A stretch of DNA of 64,000 nt from Chitinophagales bacterium (GTDB lineage Bacteria; Bacteroidota; Bacteroidia; Chitinophagales; Chitinophagaceae), in the NCBI GenBank assembly GCA_017303835.1, contig JAFLBI010000001.1, positions 62,001 to 126,000 on the forward strand, written 5' to 3'. The position numbers and the translations under genes were made by a program. This document shows positions 11,301 through 17,586 of this stretch, piece by piece (the stretch's first letter is position 1; every line of letters begins with the position of its first letter). The notes under the pieces are model-generated. The model made no database searches and had not been told where the DNA came from. It was given only the letters and a program-made list of their open reading frames with translations.

Positions 11301-11324
11301 AAAGCAAACGACTGCTGATCGCAT
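5325..11324 (-). CDS. Alpha-2-macroglobulin-like secreted protein with intact thioester motif
   Basis: A very large (1999-residue) exported protein of the bacterial alpha-2-macroglobulin family, thought to trap proteases in the periplasm or at the surface. It has a signal peptide (residues 1-18, cleaved after CQA), a helical N-terminal region to about 350, a macroglobulin MG2-type domain (FTDRSIYRPGQTVYVKA, about 575-595), a carboxypeptidase-regulatory-like insert (DANGRYTYTGPF), the A2M core (YTDSTGSVRFSFTMPDALTKW, about 1225-1245) and a thioester motif CSEQ with Cys1453 and Gln1456, followed by the alpha-alpha toroid and receptor-like domain. There is no lipobox, unlike E. coli YfhM. No penicillin-binding protein 1C gene is adjacent, as often seen in Proteobacteria. 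It heads a probable unit with the FAD oxidoreductase. Confidence 0.92.
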   Translation of the reverse strand: MRSAVVCFLSILSFWCQAQTSYYDQQWKQVDSLIILARLPKSALDLTKKIEQAALKEKNETQQLKALLYIHSLVESIEDQQDQNIQVQQLKSKIPSLSKAGQAIVHTIIANSYLKQFEKNSNYGRRNTQAQMWVFEQIDSAIQYHLKQAIDIEVTKAVQVSQYAPLIVNSQHLMPGTSLYDLIIQDAIAYYAKELDYSSRNQTNYAAKRALLLLPFDSFAQINAGTKSSTHLEHAITLYQQWMRIHEKDLDKNQFAFINLQRLRWANQLNNSIKHQETYLSSLKDLSAKIPCEVSYQAYYYLAEADISRAERYAQSKDTNYRYAYVEALEKVHTGLQLTKNSILQQALKGLEERIVKPSIQVTTESVQLPNEPFRVLLSYRNTPTVYTRIIRLAADSYLDTVSDNNNRIQCLHKLPVFQSAKSTLPDLKDYQEHHAELKIDALPLGKYLLICSTDSSFQKNTAAITTNTIWVSSLSFLKNKNDLFILNRSSGQPEKDVQIEILQYNYEKTKAAKLLKSGKTDANGRYTYTGPFNATLHYRFILRKDTLDMNRMYYSRYFEDPNYKPADDPNKAPAIFYFTDRSIYRPGQTVYVKALLIQQKDNRNPYIDSNYKYITFYLKDVNQKIIDSVKSTITDFGAATAKFQLPEQGLGGNFSIHTSVKNYTAHYFKVEAYKRPSFKIVFNPLPKSYRINDSITFSGTVNAYAGYAINQAQVALTISGGLSEENRMYPNFRRLPEINTTVQTDVNGQFTYQFKIDELTNLNTLGFFTIRATVTDQNGETHSANKSLFIRNKQANLNLDLPSAILTDSALHFTINRINSENKTSNGLTKLVFQKLISPNREIRKRLWRQPDVQLYNEADFTRWFPNDPYRNEDDPNELPYSEDSITHTSITGNERISIDAGSLSAGWYKVIASTIDSFGNYIEQTKNLLVINPIQPNQPVFTNFAAIQNSITAEPGQTVIFTSWSSIQKRFVVRKKWQQTKPTYAFMLAAKGKQELLHLVEDGDRGNVFYNDCFVYQNRFYSTNYSIFVPWSNKKLQVKHESFRDKTTPGSEETWSITVKNPDSSYALAEVLTALYDASLDEIAPHQWNIPGIWRTYYYGEGFEHEQNFGAVQGEAYPLYFLSKSHFIYINATLASSGIQLMDDAYNNDRKYWYHGLRPNLALVKTELQEMVLTGAARSKSFDVSIRGNSSIKEENYDKVFTKTEIPAPLVQNEPVQVRSNFNETAFFFPQLYTDSTGSVRFSFTMPDALTKWKWQTLAHTKDLSFGMATDFITTAKQLMVQANAPRFLREGDRIEFSTKIINTTEKELSGQVELALIDPYTDRPVDGWFQNSFPNQYFTAGAGQSVVVKFPIQVPVSYTKPLQWKVIASSGNISDGETNYLPVLSNRTLVTETVPLLLRGTETKNYTLDKLIKNESPSLTQEGITISYTTNPIWYAVQALPYLASNSNDCSEQVFNRFNANSMAALIAKQQPAIAAVLEAWKKDSTATKSALEKNTSLKQIVLEETPWVNLAAAETARKRELAVLFDIARMNSEGKISLEKLQQLQLADGAFPWFNGGNANSYITNYILTGLARLISLKALSKEETVLAAKMIQPALSWMDALMANRYKLGQSRTKGMIWIPAVDELSYLHMRSYFIQQYPVKNAFYQKLLADAKNHWNKQNNYRAALTAQALFRNGEEIFVRKTILPSLLERTVIDTANASLYWKQRNTYFWYASPIDHQSMMIETLQLLNKDGKLQQPIQQASNWLLLNKQTTDWGNSIATANACYALLLNGEQWLQSNNSVRIQLGNFVLDSDQLPKEAGTGYLQKRIDPRFVQPDMGKIQVSSTGKTLSWGSIFWQYFEEMDKITAPANNPLRVTKQFYVERTTQEGKKQMLVQDGDELMIGDKLISRIQISAARDMDFVHLKDLRPAGTEPENILSGYQWGNRLGYYVSTKDVSSNYYFDRVPKGNHVIEYSMYVTHAGKFSAGLASIQCLYAPEFTSHSKGFNVFVESGD

Positions 11325-11426
11325 AAGGGATGGTTATGGTACTAAATTGATTGATACAATGATGCAAACCAAAACAGTTTACACAAATGGTGTGCCCAAT
11401 ATCCTGATAAAGAAATGTGAAGAAAA

Positions 11427-11453
11427 CAAAAACCCCGGCAATGCCGGGGTTTG
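11427..11453 (-). terminator. Terminator of sucD
   Basis: The inverted repeat AACCCCGGCA / TGCCGGGGTT (11431-11452) is followed on the minus strand by a T-rich run (TTTTTGTTTTC). It lies 19 bases beyond the sucD stop, and between sucD and the alpha-2-macroglobulin gene. Confidence 0.88.
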
Positions 11454-11471
11454 CTATCAAAAAGACCTTGA

Positions 11472-12344
11472 TTATTTCTTCAAAGCTGCAGCCATGGTCT
11501 TGCCAATATCAGCGGGACTAGCTACTACATGAATACCGCACTCAGCCATGATTTTCATCTTCGCTTCAGCAGTATCATCAGCACCACCAATGATGGCACC
11601 TGCGTGGCCCATTCTACGGCCTGGAGGGGCTGTTTGGCCTGCGATGAAACCAACTACAGGCTTACGCATATTGTCTTTCAACCAACGAGCAGCTTCAGCT
11701 TCCATGCCACCACCAATTTCACCAATCATGATAATACCGTCTGTATCAGGATCATCCATTAACAGTTTTACTGCTTCCACAGTAGGTGTACCAATGATTG
11801 GGTCACCACCAATACCGATGGCAGTAGTGATACCCAAACCAGCTTTTACTACCTGATCAGCTGCTTCATAGGTTAAAGTACCAGACTTAGATACGATACC
11901 GATACGGCCCGGCTTGAAGATAAAGCCCGGCATGATACCTACTTTGGCTTCACCTGCTGTGATCACACCAGGACAGTTTGGTCCGATCAAACGAGTATTT
12001 GTGCCTTGCAGGTAGTTCTTTACGCGAACCATGTCCTGCACAGGAATACCTTCAGTAATACATACCACCAGACCAATACCGGCTTCAGCAGCTTCCATGA
12101 TGGCATCTGCAGCAAAAGCGGGTGGTACAAAGATGATGCTCACATCAGCACCTGTCTGCTTCACAGCATCAGCTACAGTATTGAATACAGGCTTATCCAG
12201 GTGGGTGCTACCGCCTTTTCCGGGTGTAACACCACCCACTACATTCGTTCCGTACTCGATCATCTGGGTGGCATGGAAAGTACCTTCCGTACCGGTAAAA
12301 CCCTGTACGATGATGCGGGAGTTCTTGTTCACTAATACAGACAT
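11472..12344 (-). CDS. sucD: Succinyl-CoA ligase (ADP/GDP-forming) alpha subunit
   Basis: Alpha subunit of succinyl-CoA synthetase in the TCA cycle, which makes ATP or GTP from succinyl-CoA. The 290-residue length is typical. The CoA-binding Rossmann domain starts the protein ([15 protein letters not shown], residues 11-25), and the phosphorylated histidine is His247 in [10 protein letters not shown]. The beta subunit gene (sucC) is not next to it, so the complex is encoded at two loci. It is a single-gene unit with its own promoter and terminator. Confidence 0.97.
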   Translation of the reverse strand: MSVLVNKNSRIIVQGFTGTEGTFHATQMIEYGTNVVGGVTPGKGGSTHLDKPVFNTVADAVKQTGADVSIIFVPPAFAADAIMEAAEAGIGLVVCITEGIPVQDMVRVKNYLQGTNTRLIGPNCPGVITAGEAKVGIMPGFIFKPGRIGIVSKSGTLTYEAADQVVKAGLGITTAIGIGGDPIIGTPTVEAVKLLMDDPDTDGIIMIGEIGGGMEAEAARWLKDNMRKPVVGFIAGQTAPPGRRMGHAGAIIGGADDTAEAKMKIMAECGIHVVASPADIGKTMAAALKK

Positions 12345-12367
12345 GGGATCGTTTTTCTTTTGTGGCG

Positions 12368-12400
12368 CAAAAATAGGGTGGAATGCCTAAACGGGGGCAA
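12368..12400 (-). promoter_or_regulatory. Promoter of sucD
   Basis: On the minus strand a TTG (12398-12400) is followed after 22 bases by TATTTTTG (12368-12375), a good Bacteroidota -7 element. It lies 23 bases before the sucD ATG. The spacing is slightly long. Confidence 0.55.
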
Positions 12401-12422
12401 TAAAAAAAGCCCGGGTTTATCA

Positions 12423-13229
12423 CTATTTGGCGGGTTGTCTGCCGCCGGTGTAGAAGGTAAGACTCGCCCAGTAACTCTGCCAGTCGGCTTCCTGCCCCTC
12501 AGGCAAACGAACCATGTGTACGCAACTGATCATGGTTGGTTGAATACTTTGCTGAAACCGCACTTGCCCTTTGGCATTGCTCAGTTGTTCCGTCATCTTG
12601 GTATCCTGACCCTTTACCCAAGATTTTACCAGTGCCCCGTCCAAAGGTTTGCCCTGAAAATAGATGGTGTAGGTATTCTCTTTGGGGTTGGTGTATGGGT
12701 GAATTGTGGGTACAATATCTAAGGGTAATCCGGTTTGTTGCAAACAGGCATTAGAAATAGAATTACCTGCCTGAACAATGGTTTTCACGCTGCGTTGGTA
12801 GAATTCCTTACCATCCTTATCCAATTCTTTGTTTTTTGCACGATAATCACTGGCCAATTGTAAGCCGTCTTCCTTCAGGTATGCGGCAAACTCCGTTGGT
12901 TTCAGTTGGATAAACTTGTTTTTTGTTTGCAGCGTAATCAAGTGTGTACCGGCTTCGTTCAGGGTAACTGAAATAGAGTCGCCCTGTTTGTCAGAATAGG
13001 CTTTCAACAAATCAGCAATATTTCCTGAAGGTTGGATGTGTTTGGAGGCAGCAACCAGAGAACCGTTATTTCCCCATGGTTCTCCATGGAAGTTTTCGCC
13101 TACTCGGATGCTGAGTACAGCTGTTTCACCCGGCTGATAATGAAAGCGTTGTGGTTGTAGCCAGAACTCATGGGCGATACTTGCAAAGGCTGTAACACTG
13201 ATGATGAAGAGGAGGAACCCTTTTTTCAT
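12423..13229 (-). CDS. DUF4198 (NikM/CbiM-partner-like) periplasmic protein
   Basis: A 268-residue exported protein. Residues 1-19 form a signal peptide whose predicted cleavage (after FASIA) leaves a mature N-terminus beginning HEFWLQP, the hallmark start of DUF4198 proteins. The rest is beta-rich, with RVGENFHGEPWG near residue 42-53 and a C-terminal Ig-like domain (KPLDGALVKSW, KGQVRFQQ). DUF4198 proteins are associated with nickel/cobalt uptake or metal handling in the periplasm. No transporter gene is adjacent, so the role here is open. It sits between sucD and efp, transcribed away from efp. Confidence 0.82.
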   Translation of the reverse strand: MKKGFLLFIISVTAFASIAHEFWLQPQRFHYQPGETAVLSIRVGENFHGEPWGNNGSLVAASKHIQPSGNIADLLKAYSDKQGDSISVTLNEAGTHLITLQTKNKFIQLKPTEFAAYLKEDGLQLASDYRAKNKELDKDGKEFYQRSVKTIVQAGNSISNACLQQTGLPLDIVPTIHPYTNPKENTYTIYFQGKPLDGALVKSWVKGQDTKMTEQLSNAKGQVRFQQSIQPTMISCVHMVRLPEGQEADWQSYWASLTFYTGGRQPAK

Positions 13230-13286
13230 ATACCGTTTTTTGTAAAGATGCTGAAATAACTAAATCCGGCAAGATTGTCTTTTGTC

Positions 13287-13316
13287 TTGCCGTTTAGCGC
13301 CCAAACCCTAATTTTG
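13287..13316 (+). promoter_or_regulatory. Promoter of efp
   Basis: TTG (13287-13289), a 19-base spacer, then TAATTTTG (13309-13316), matching the Bacteroidota consensus closely. The efp ATG follows 18 bases later, giving a leader of only about 10-14 nt. Confidence 0.75.
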
Positions 13317-13334
13317 CCGCTCAAAATTTACACA

Positions 13335-13901
13335 ATGGCAACAACATCAGATATCAGCCGTGGTATGGTACTCAAACTCGACGGCAGCCTGTATTCAGTA
13401 GTGGAATTTGGTGAAAACAAGACTGCCCGCGCAGCAGCTAAGGTTTGGGCCAAGTTGAAAGGGGTGGACAATAACCGTACTATCGAGAAAACCTGGAATA
13501 GTGGTGAAACTATTTTCCCTGTGCGTGTAGAGAAGAAAGCGTTTCAGTTCTTGTATAAGGATGAAAGCGGCTATAATTTGATGAATAACGAAACTTTCGA
13601 ACAGATTGCTGTAGCTGAGGAAATGATTGACGCACCTCAGTTCCTTAAGGATGGTAGTGAAGTTTTTGTGCTGATTAATACGGAAACAGAGCAGCCTATT
13701 GGTGCTGAATTGCCTGAAAAAGTGGTGATGAAAATTACTTATTGTGAGCCAGGATTAAAGGGTGATACTGCTACCCGTGCATTGAAGCCGGCTACTGTAG
13801 AAACAGGCGCAACCGTTAACGTTCCCCTCTTTGTGAACGATGGTGAAACCATCCGTATCAATACAAAGACAGGTGAATACGTAGAAAGAGTGAAGGAATA
13901 A
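13335..13901 (+). CDS. efp: Translation elongation factor P, variant tip loop
   Basis: EF-P enters stalled ribosomes at polyproline stretches and stabilises the P-site tRNA. The 188-residue length and the three-domain beta-barrel layout are normal (KOW-like domain, middle OB domain with EEMIDAPQFLKDG, C-terminal OB domain with VNVPLFVNDGETIRINTKTGEYVERVK). The tip loop that is usually PGKG (modified Lys) or PGR (rhamnosylated Arg) reads K29-T-A-R32-A-A-A here, so the tip residue is Arg and the Pro-Gly is missing. The promoter -7 element and the family N-terminus place the start at this ATG, not the upstream in-frame one. EF-P identity is secure; its modification state is unknown. Confidence 0.95.
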   Translation: MATTSDISRGMVLKLDGSLYSVVEFGENKTARAAAKVWAKLKGVDNNRTIEKTWNSGETIFPVRVEKKAFQFLYKDESGYNLMNNETFEQIAVAEEMIDAPQFLKDGSEVFVLINTETEQPIGAELPEKVVMKITYCEPGLKGDTATRALKPATVETGATVNVPLFVNDGETIRINTKTGEYVERVKE

Positions 13902-13930
13902 AGCTTTGTACTAAAGATCGATAATACGAG

Positions 13931-13960
13931 AAGAGGATAGCGAAAGCTATCCTCTTTTGG
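13931..13960 (+). terminator. Terminator of efp
   Basis: A perfect 11-bp stem (AAGAGGATAGC / GCTATCCTCTT) closed by a GAAA tetraloop at 13931-13956 and followed by T-rich sequence. It lies 30 bases after the efp stop. Confidence 0.9.
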
Positions 13961-14307
13961 TTTTTCAAGATCATTGGTTATTCTTGCGCGTATTGGATTT
14001 AAAAACGGGGCAAAGGAAAGAGCCGGTTTCATAGGTATTGAGAAAGTCTTTGTGGGGTGACTCCTTCGCTTTGACAATACAAATTGACAACTAAACTGCT
14101 ATGGACTTTGTGGCAAAAGGCCTTGATTTGTTGTGGTATATGTAGAGGCCGGCTTGTAGTATCTCAACTACAGTTTTTGAGAAGTGTATCAGTAATTTTG
14201 CTTTTCAAAAGGTGCATAAGAAAATTGCCCATTTTCGTGTAAAAATGCCTATTTTGCCCCACTTTTCAGTCAAAAATGATTGATTTCACCCCAAAACTTG
14301 CCTATTT
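13961..14307. other. Long intergenic leader region upstream of accB
   Basis: About 350 bases without a gene. It contains a TAATTTTG element at 14193-14200 and, closer to accB, a T-rich stretch with related repeats: TTGCCCATTTT at 14225, TGCCTATTT at 14246-14254, and TGCCTATTT again at 14299-14307, directly abutting the accB ATG. No structured RNA or coding frame is recognised. Confidence 0.5.
14193..14200 (+). promoter_or_regulatory. Possible -7 element for accB-accC
   Basis: TAATTTTG fits the TAnnTTTG consensus. The nearest TTG lies only 13 bases upstream, which is too close for a standard -33 box. If used, it would give a leader of about 100 nt before accB. Confidence 0.35.
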
Positions 14308-14796
14308 ATGGATCTTAAGCAAATTCACGAACTGATCAAAATCATCAACAAGAGTAATATTGGTGAGATTAGTATAGAAGACAAGGATGGCAAAGTAACC
14401 ATCAAGCAAAAAGATGAGAAAGTAGTTCAGGTAGCAGCAGCACCTCAAGTATATAATGTGGCACCGGCAGCAGCGCCAGTATCTGCTCCTGCATCGGCCC
14501 CTGCAGCTGCAGCTCCGGCAGCACCAGCAGCCGCTTCTGCAGCCAGCACAGATAATTATGTAACTATCAAAAGTCCGATGATTGGTACTTTCTACCGTCG
14601 TCCAAGTCCTGATAAGCCCATCTTCGCGGAAGTAGGTGATGAGGTTGCACCTGGTAAAGTAGTATGTATCATTGAGGCAATGAAACTCTTCAATGAAATA
14701 GAAAGTGAAGTGAAGGGTAAGATTGTAAAGGTATTGGTTGAAGATGCCAGTCCTGTTGAGTACGATCAACCGCTCTTCCTGGTAGATCCTGCATAA
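14308..14796 (+). CDS. accB: Biotin carboxyl carrier protein of acetyl-CoA carboxylase
   Basis: Carries biotin between the carboxylase and carboxyltransferase of acetyl-CoA carboxylase, the first step of fatty acid synthesis. The 162 residues comprise an N-terminal helical part (1-40), a flexible Ala/Pro linker (about 42-80) and a biotinyl domain with the target lysine at K126 in EAMKLFNEI. The upstream [13 protein letters not shown] motif is typical. It is followed after 64 bases by accC on the same strand, the usual accBC pair. The start is fixed by [11 protein letters not shown], a standard family N-terminus. Confidence 0.96.
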   Translation: MDLKQIHELIKIINKSNIGEISIEDKDGKVTIKQKDEKVVQVAAAPQVYNVAPAAAPVSAPASAPAAAAPAAPAAASAASTDNYVTIKSPMIGTFYRRPSPDKPIFAEVGDEVAPGKVVCIIEAMKLFNEIESEVKGKIVKVLVEDASPVEYDQPLFLVDPA

Positions 14797-14860
14797 TCGT
14801 GTTGATCTACGGGTAATGCTGGCCATATGGCTGGCGAGTTATTCATTTCAAACGCAACAA

Positions 14861-16198
14861 ATGTTTAAGAAAATATTGATTGCCAACCGTGGCGAAATCG
14901 CGCTTCGTGTTATTAGAACTTGTCGCGAAATGGGCATCAAAACGGTGGCTGTATATTCTACTGCAGATAAAGACAGCTTGCATGTAAAATTTGCTGATGA
15001 AGCAGTTTGTATTGGTAAGCCTCAAAGTGCAGATAGTTACCTGAATATCCCACGCATCATTGCTGCAGCGGAAATTACCAATGCAGATGCGATTCATCCA
15101 GGTTATGGTTTTCTTGCCGAGAATGCTAATTTCTCTCAGATCTGTGAAGATTCCGGTATTAAGTTCATCGGTCCTAACGCTCGTATGATTAACGCCATGG
15201 GCGATAAGATTACTGCTAAAGAAACCATGATCAAAGCAGGTGTACCTGTTGTACCAGGCAGCGGTGGTTTGTTGAAAGATTTTGATGAGGCCAAGTCGGT
15301 AGCAAAAACAATCGGCTATCCGGTTATGCTGAAAGCAACTGCCGGAGGTGGTGGTAAAGGTATGCGTGTAGTACACAGCGAAGAAGAATTAGAACGTGCT
15401 TATAATAGTGCTAAAGCCGAAGCCGGTGCAGCATTTAAGAACGATGGCATGTACATGGAGAAATTCGTGGAAGAGCCTCGTCACATTGAGATTCAGGTAG
15501 CAGGCGATCGTTACGGTCGTGTTTGTCACCTAAGTGAGCGCGATTGTTCTATCCAGCGCCGTCACCAGAAATTGGTGGAAGAATCTCCTTCACCATTCAT
15601 GACGCCTGAACTGCGCCACCAAATGGGTGAAGCTGCCAAGAAAGCAGCAGCTGCAATCGGATATGAAAGTGTGGGTACTATCGAGTTTCTGGTAGATAAG
15701 CACCGCAATTTCTATTTCATGGAGATGAATACCCGTATTCAGGTAGAACATTGCGTTACGGAAGAAGTAACCAATTTCGATCTGATTAAGGAACAGATAT
15801 TGATTGCGGCAGGCCGCGAAATCAGCGGTAAAGATTATGAGCCTGCAATGCATGCGATTGAATGCCGTATCAATGCAGAAGATCCATACAATGATTTTAG
15901 ACCTTCACCCGGTAAGATTACGGTATTGCATCAGCCTGGGGGACACGGTATTCGTATCGATTCACATGTGTATGCAGGTTATGTGATTCCACCTTACTAC
16001 GATTCCATGATTGCTAAGATCATTGCGGTAGCGCGTACACGCGAAGAAGCCATTGATACGATGTATCGTGCACTGAGTGAGTATGTGATTGAAGGTGTGA
16101 AGACAACCATTCCTTTCCACTTGCAATTGATGCAGAATGAAGATTTCCGCAAGGGTAATTTTACAACAAAGTTTCTGGAGACTTTCACATTGAAGTAG
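14861..16198 (+). CDS. accC: Biotin carboxylase subunit of acetyl-CoA carboxylase
   Basis: ATP-dependent carboxylation of the biotin on AccB. The 445-residue protein starts [17 protein letters not shown], the conserved family N-terminus; the open frame extends 15 codons further upstream without similarity, so it was trimmed. The ATP-grasp glycine loop ([14 protein letters not shown], about residues 160-173), the catalytic region ([16 protein letters not shown]) and the metal site ([14 protein letters not shown]) are all present. It forms an operon with accB. Confidence 0.96.
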   Translation: MFKKILIANRGEIALRVIRTCREMGIKTVAVYSTADKDSLHVKFADEAVCIGKPQSADSYLNIPRIIAAAEITNADAIHPGYGFLAENANFSQICEDSGIKFIGPNARMINAMGDKITAKETMIKAGVPVVPGSGGLLKDFDEAKSVAKTIGYPVMLKATAGGGGKGMRVVHSEEELERAYNSAKAEAGAAFKNDGMYMEKFVEEPRHIEIQVAGDRYGRVCHLSERDCSIQRRHQKLVEESPSPFMTPELRHQMGEAAKKAAAAIGYESVGTIEFLVDKHRNFYFMEMNTRIQVEHCVTEEVTNFDLIKEQILIAAGREISGKDYEPAMHAIECRINAEDPYNDFRPSPGKITVLHQPGGHGIRIDSHVYAGYVIPPYYDSMIAKIIAVARTREEAIDTMYRALSEYVIEGVKTTIPFHLQLMQNEDFRKGNFTTKFLETFTLK

Positions 16199-16222
16199 TA
16201 TCAATAACCAGACTTACTGCTT

Positions 16223-16261
16223 ATTACAACAATGCCACTCGAAGAGTGGCATTGTTGTAAT
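16223..16261. terminator. Perfect 18-bp inverted repeat between convergent genes
   Basis: ATTACAACAATGCCACTC and its exact reverse complement are separated by GAA. It sits between accC (plus) and the Spy-like gene (minus) and could end transcription from both sides. Neither side has a proper T-tract, so it may instead work by stem stability alone or as an RNA end protector. Confidence 0.6.
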
Positions 16262-16274
16262 ATGGTTGTTCAGA

Positions 16275-16658
16275 TTATTTTCCGCCACCACCGCCACCGC
16301 GGTTTTGCATATTTCTGCGCATTTCAGCGTAGAATTCTTCTACAGCTTTAATCTGATCATCAGTCAAGGGAATAGCCTTGTATTTCTTGGCTACATCTTC
16401 CTGAATTTCCTTTTGCTTTTTAGCTCTCTCTTCCTCGCCCAGTTCGCGGAAACCTCTGCGCTGCTGCTGCGCCCAAATATTTACTTCCAGCACTTTATCA
16501 GCTTGCGCATCAGAAAGCTTGGTTTTTTCCATTAGGCTTGGCTTCACCATTTGCTTCATTCTTTCCAGCATTTGTGCGGGATCCATCTGGCCACCGCCTT
16601 GTGCCTGTAGTGTATTTACTGCAAAAAGTACAGCAACGATTAAAAGAAATTTTTTCAT
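16275..16658 (-). CDS. Small exported Spy/DUF4890-like periplasmic protein
   Basis: A 127-residue protein with a signal peptide (MKKFLLIVAVLFAVNTLQAQ) and a mature, charged, helical body with many Met, Gln and Arg, ending in a glycine-rich tail (NRGGGGGGK). The layout (LSDAQADKVLEVN, LTDDQIKAVEEF pairs) resembles Spy/CpxP-like LTxxQ proteins of Bacteroidota, which are thought to act as periplasmic stress chaperones or metal-stress proteins. The open frame runs 50 codons further upstream, but the signal peptide fixes the start. It converges on accC across an 18-bp inverted repeat. Confidence 0.78.
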   Translation of the reverse strand: MKKFLLIVAVLFAVNTLQAQGGGQMDPAQMLERMKQMVKPSLMEKTKLSDAQADKVLEVNIWAQQQRRGFRELGEEERAKKQKEIQEDVAKKYKAIPLTDDQIKAVEEFYAEMRRNMQNRGGGGGGK

Positions 16659-16755
16659 TGTGTTTGGTTTAGTGAATAAATATAGTAGAATTCGTTGTCC
16701 TAAGACGGCAATTTCTATCAGCGGTTTAATCAAATTACCAGTAGTTTTAATGTGG

Positions 16756-17586
16756 ATGAAACAGCCGAAATCATACCTGATACGATGGGTGAAATATCTA
16801 TTACCCACGGCATGGGTGAATCAAGTCCGTAACCAGTATCTGTATTGGCGATATGCGGGTAAGAATCGTCGATTTGTAGTAGCGCATCCTGAGCCAAGTT
16901 TGCCCCCACTTGCTTTTTTAGCAGAGACATTCAAGCCCGATTATTCGGCTTATGTAGAACAGGGCAATGCTACTGTTGCAGCATTGATGCCGCTCATCAA
17001 GCCATATTTGTCAGCCAATGCTAAGAATGGGTTGGATTGGGGTTGTGGAACTGGAAGGCTGACTACGCATTTCCAAAAGTTATTAGCATCCTTAGATTGG
17101 TATGCTTGTGATGTACGTGCCGATATGATTCAATGGAATCAACAGCATTTAGCTCAGATCAGTTTTGCGGTTACGCAACAAGAACCGTCACTGCCTTTCA
17201 ATCATGTGAAATTTGATCTGATCATTGGTTTTTCTGTGTTCACCCATATTCCAGCAGCATTGCAAGATCAATGGTTGAAAGTATTGGCAGATAGTTTATC
17301 GGATGAAGGGGTGCTGCTGTTTACCACACATGGTAAAGCTTATCAGCATCATTTAACAAGACAGCAACTGACTGTATTAGAGAAAAATGGTATCTGGGAT
17401 AATTCAACAGGTATTGCCGGCAGTAGAAACAGGGCCATTTATCATGATGCAACTGTTTTTCAAAAAACACTTGCATTACATCTTGATGTGTTAAGGCATT
17501 ATGATGGTGCAAACTATCCGAATCTCATCGGTGGGCAAGATATCTGGATATGCAAAAAAAAGTCCCGCAATTGCGGGACTGAATAA
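16756..17586 (+). CDS. Class I SAM-dependent methyltransferase
   Basis: A 276-residue methyltransferase with motif I LDWGCGTG (residues 93-100), the acidic strand end YACDVRADM and post-motif LIIGFSVFTHIP. The substrate is unknown. An ATG two codons earlier (16750) is an alternative start; the much longer frame upstream overlaps the divergent Spy-like gene and is not credible. The last ten codons (KKKSRNCGTE) are made by the A-tract and hairpin that form the terminator of the convergent glutamine synthetase gene, and the two stop codons directly abut. The C-terminal tail is therefore probably not under protein-level selection. Confidence 0.85.
   Translation: MKQPKSYLIRWVKYLLPTAWVNQVRNQYLYWRYAGKNRRFVVAHPEPSLPPLAFLAETFKPDYSAYVEQGNATVAALMPLIKPYLSANAKNGLDWGCGTGRLTTHFQKLLASLDWYACDVRADMIQWNQQHLAQISFAVTQQEPSLPFNHVKFDLIIGFSVFTHIPAALQDQWLKVLADSLSDEGVLLFTTHGKAYQHHLTRQQLTVLEKNGIWDNSTGIAGSRNRAIYHDATVFQKTLALHLDVLRHYDGANYPNLIGGQDIWICKKKSRNCGTE
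17554..17580 (-). terminator. Terminator of glutamine synthetase III, inside the neighbouring CDS
   Basis: The palindrome AGTCCCGCAATTGCGGGACT (17561-17580) followed on the minus strand by seven T's is a textbook intrinsic terminator. It lies wholly within the 3' end of the plus-strand methyltransferase gene. Confidence 0.88.

Noticed and set aside
12400-12420. Palindrome AAGCCCGGGTTT near the DUF4198 stop, considered as a terminator
   Set aside because: The self-complementary core has no loop, so a stable hairpin cannot form as written, although a T-rich run follows on the minus strand.
14302-14826. 174-codon minus-strand open frame opposite accB
   Set aside because: Its Cys/Arg-rich repeats simply mirror the Ala-rich linker of AccB; no independent coding signal.
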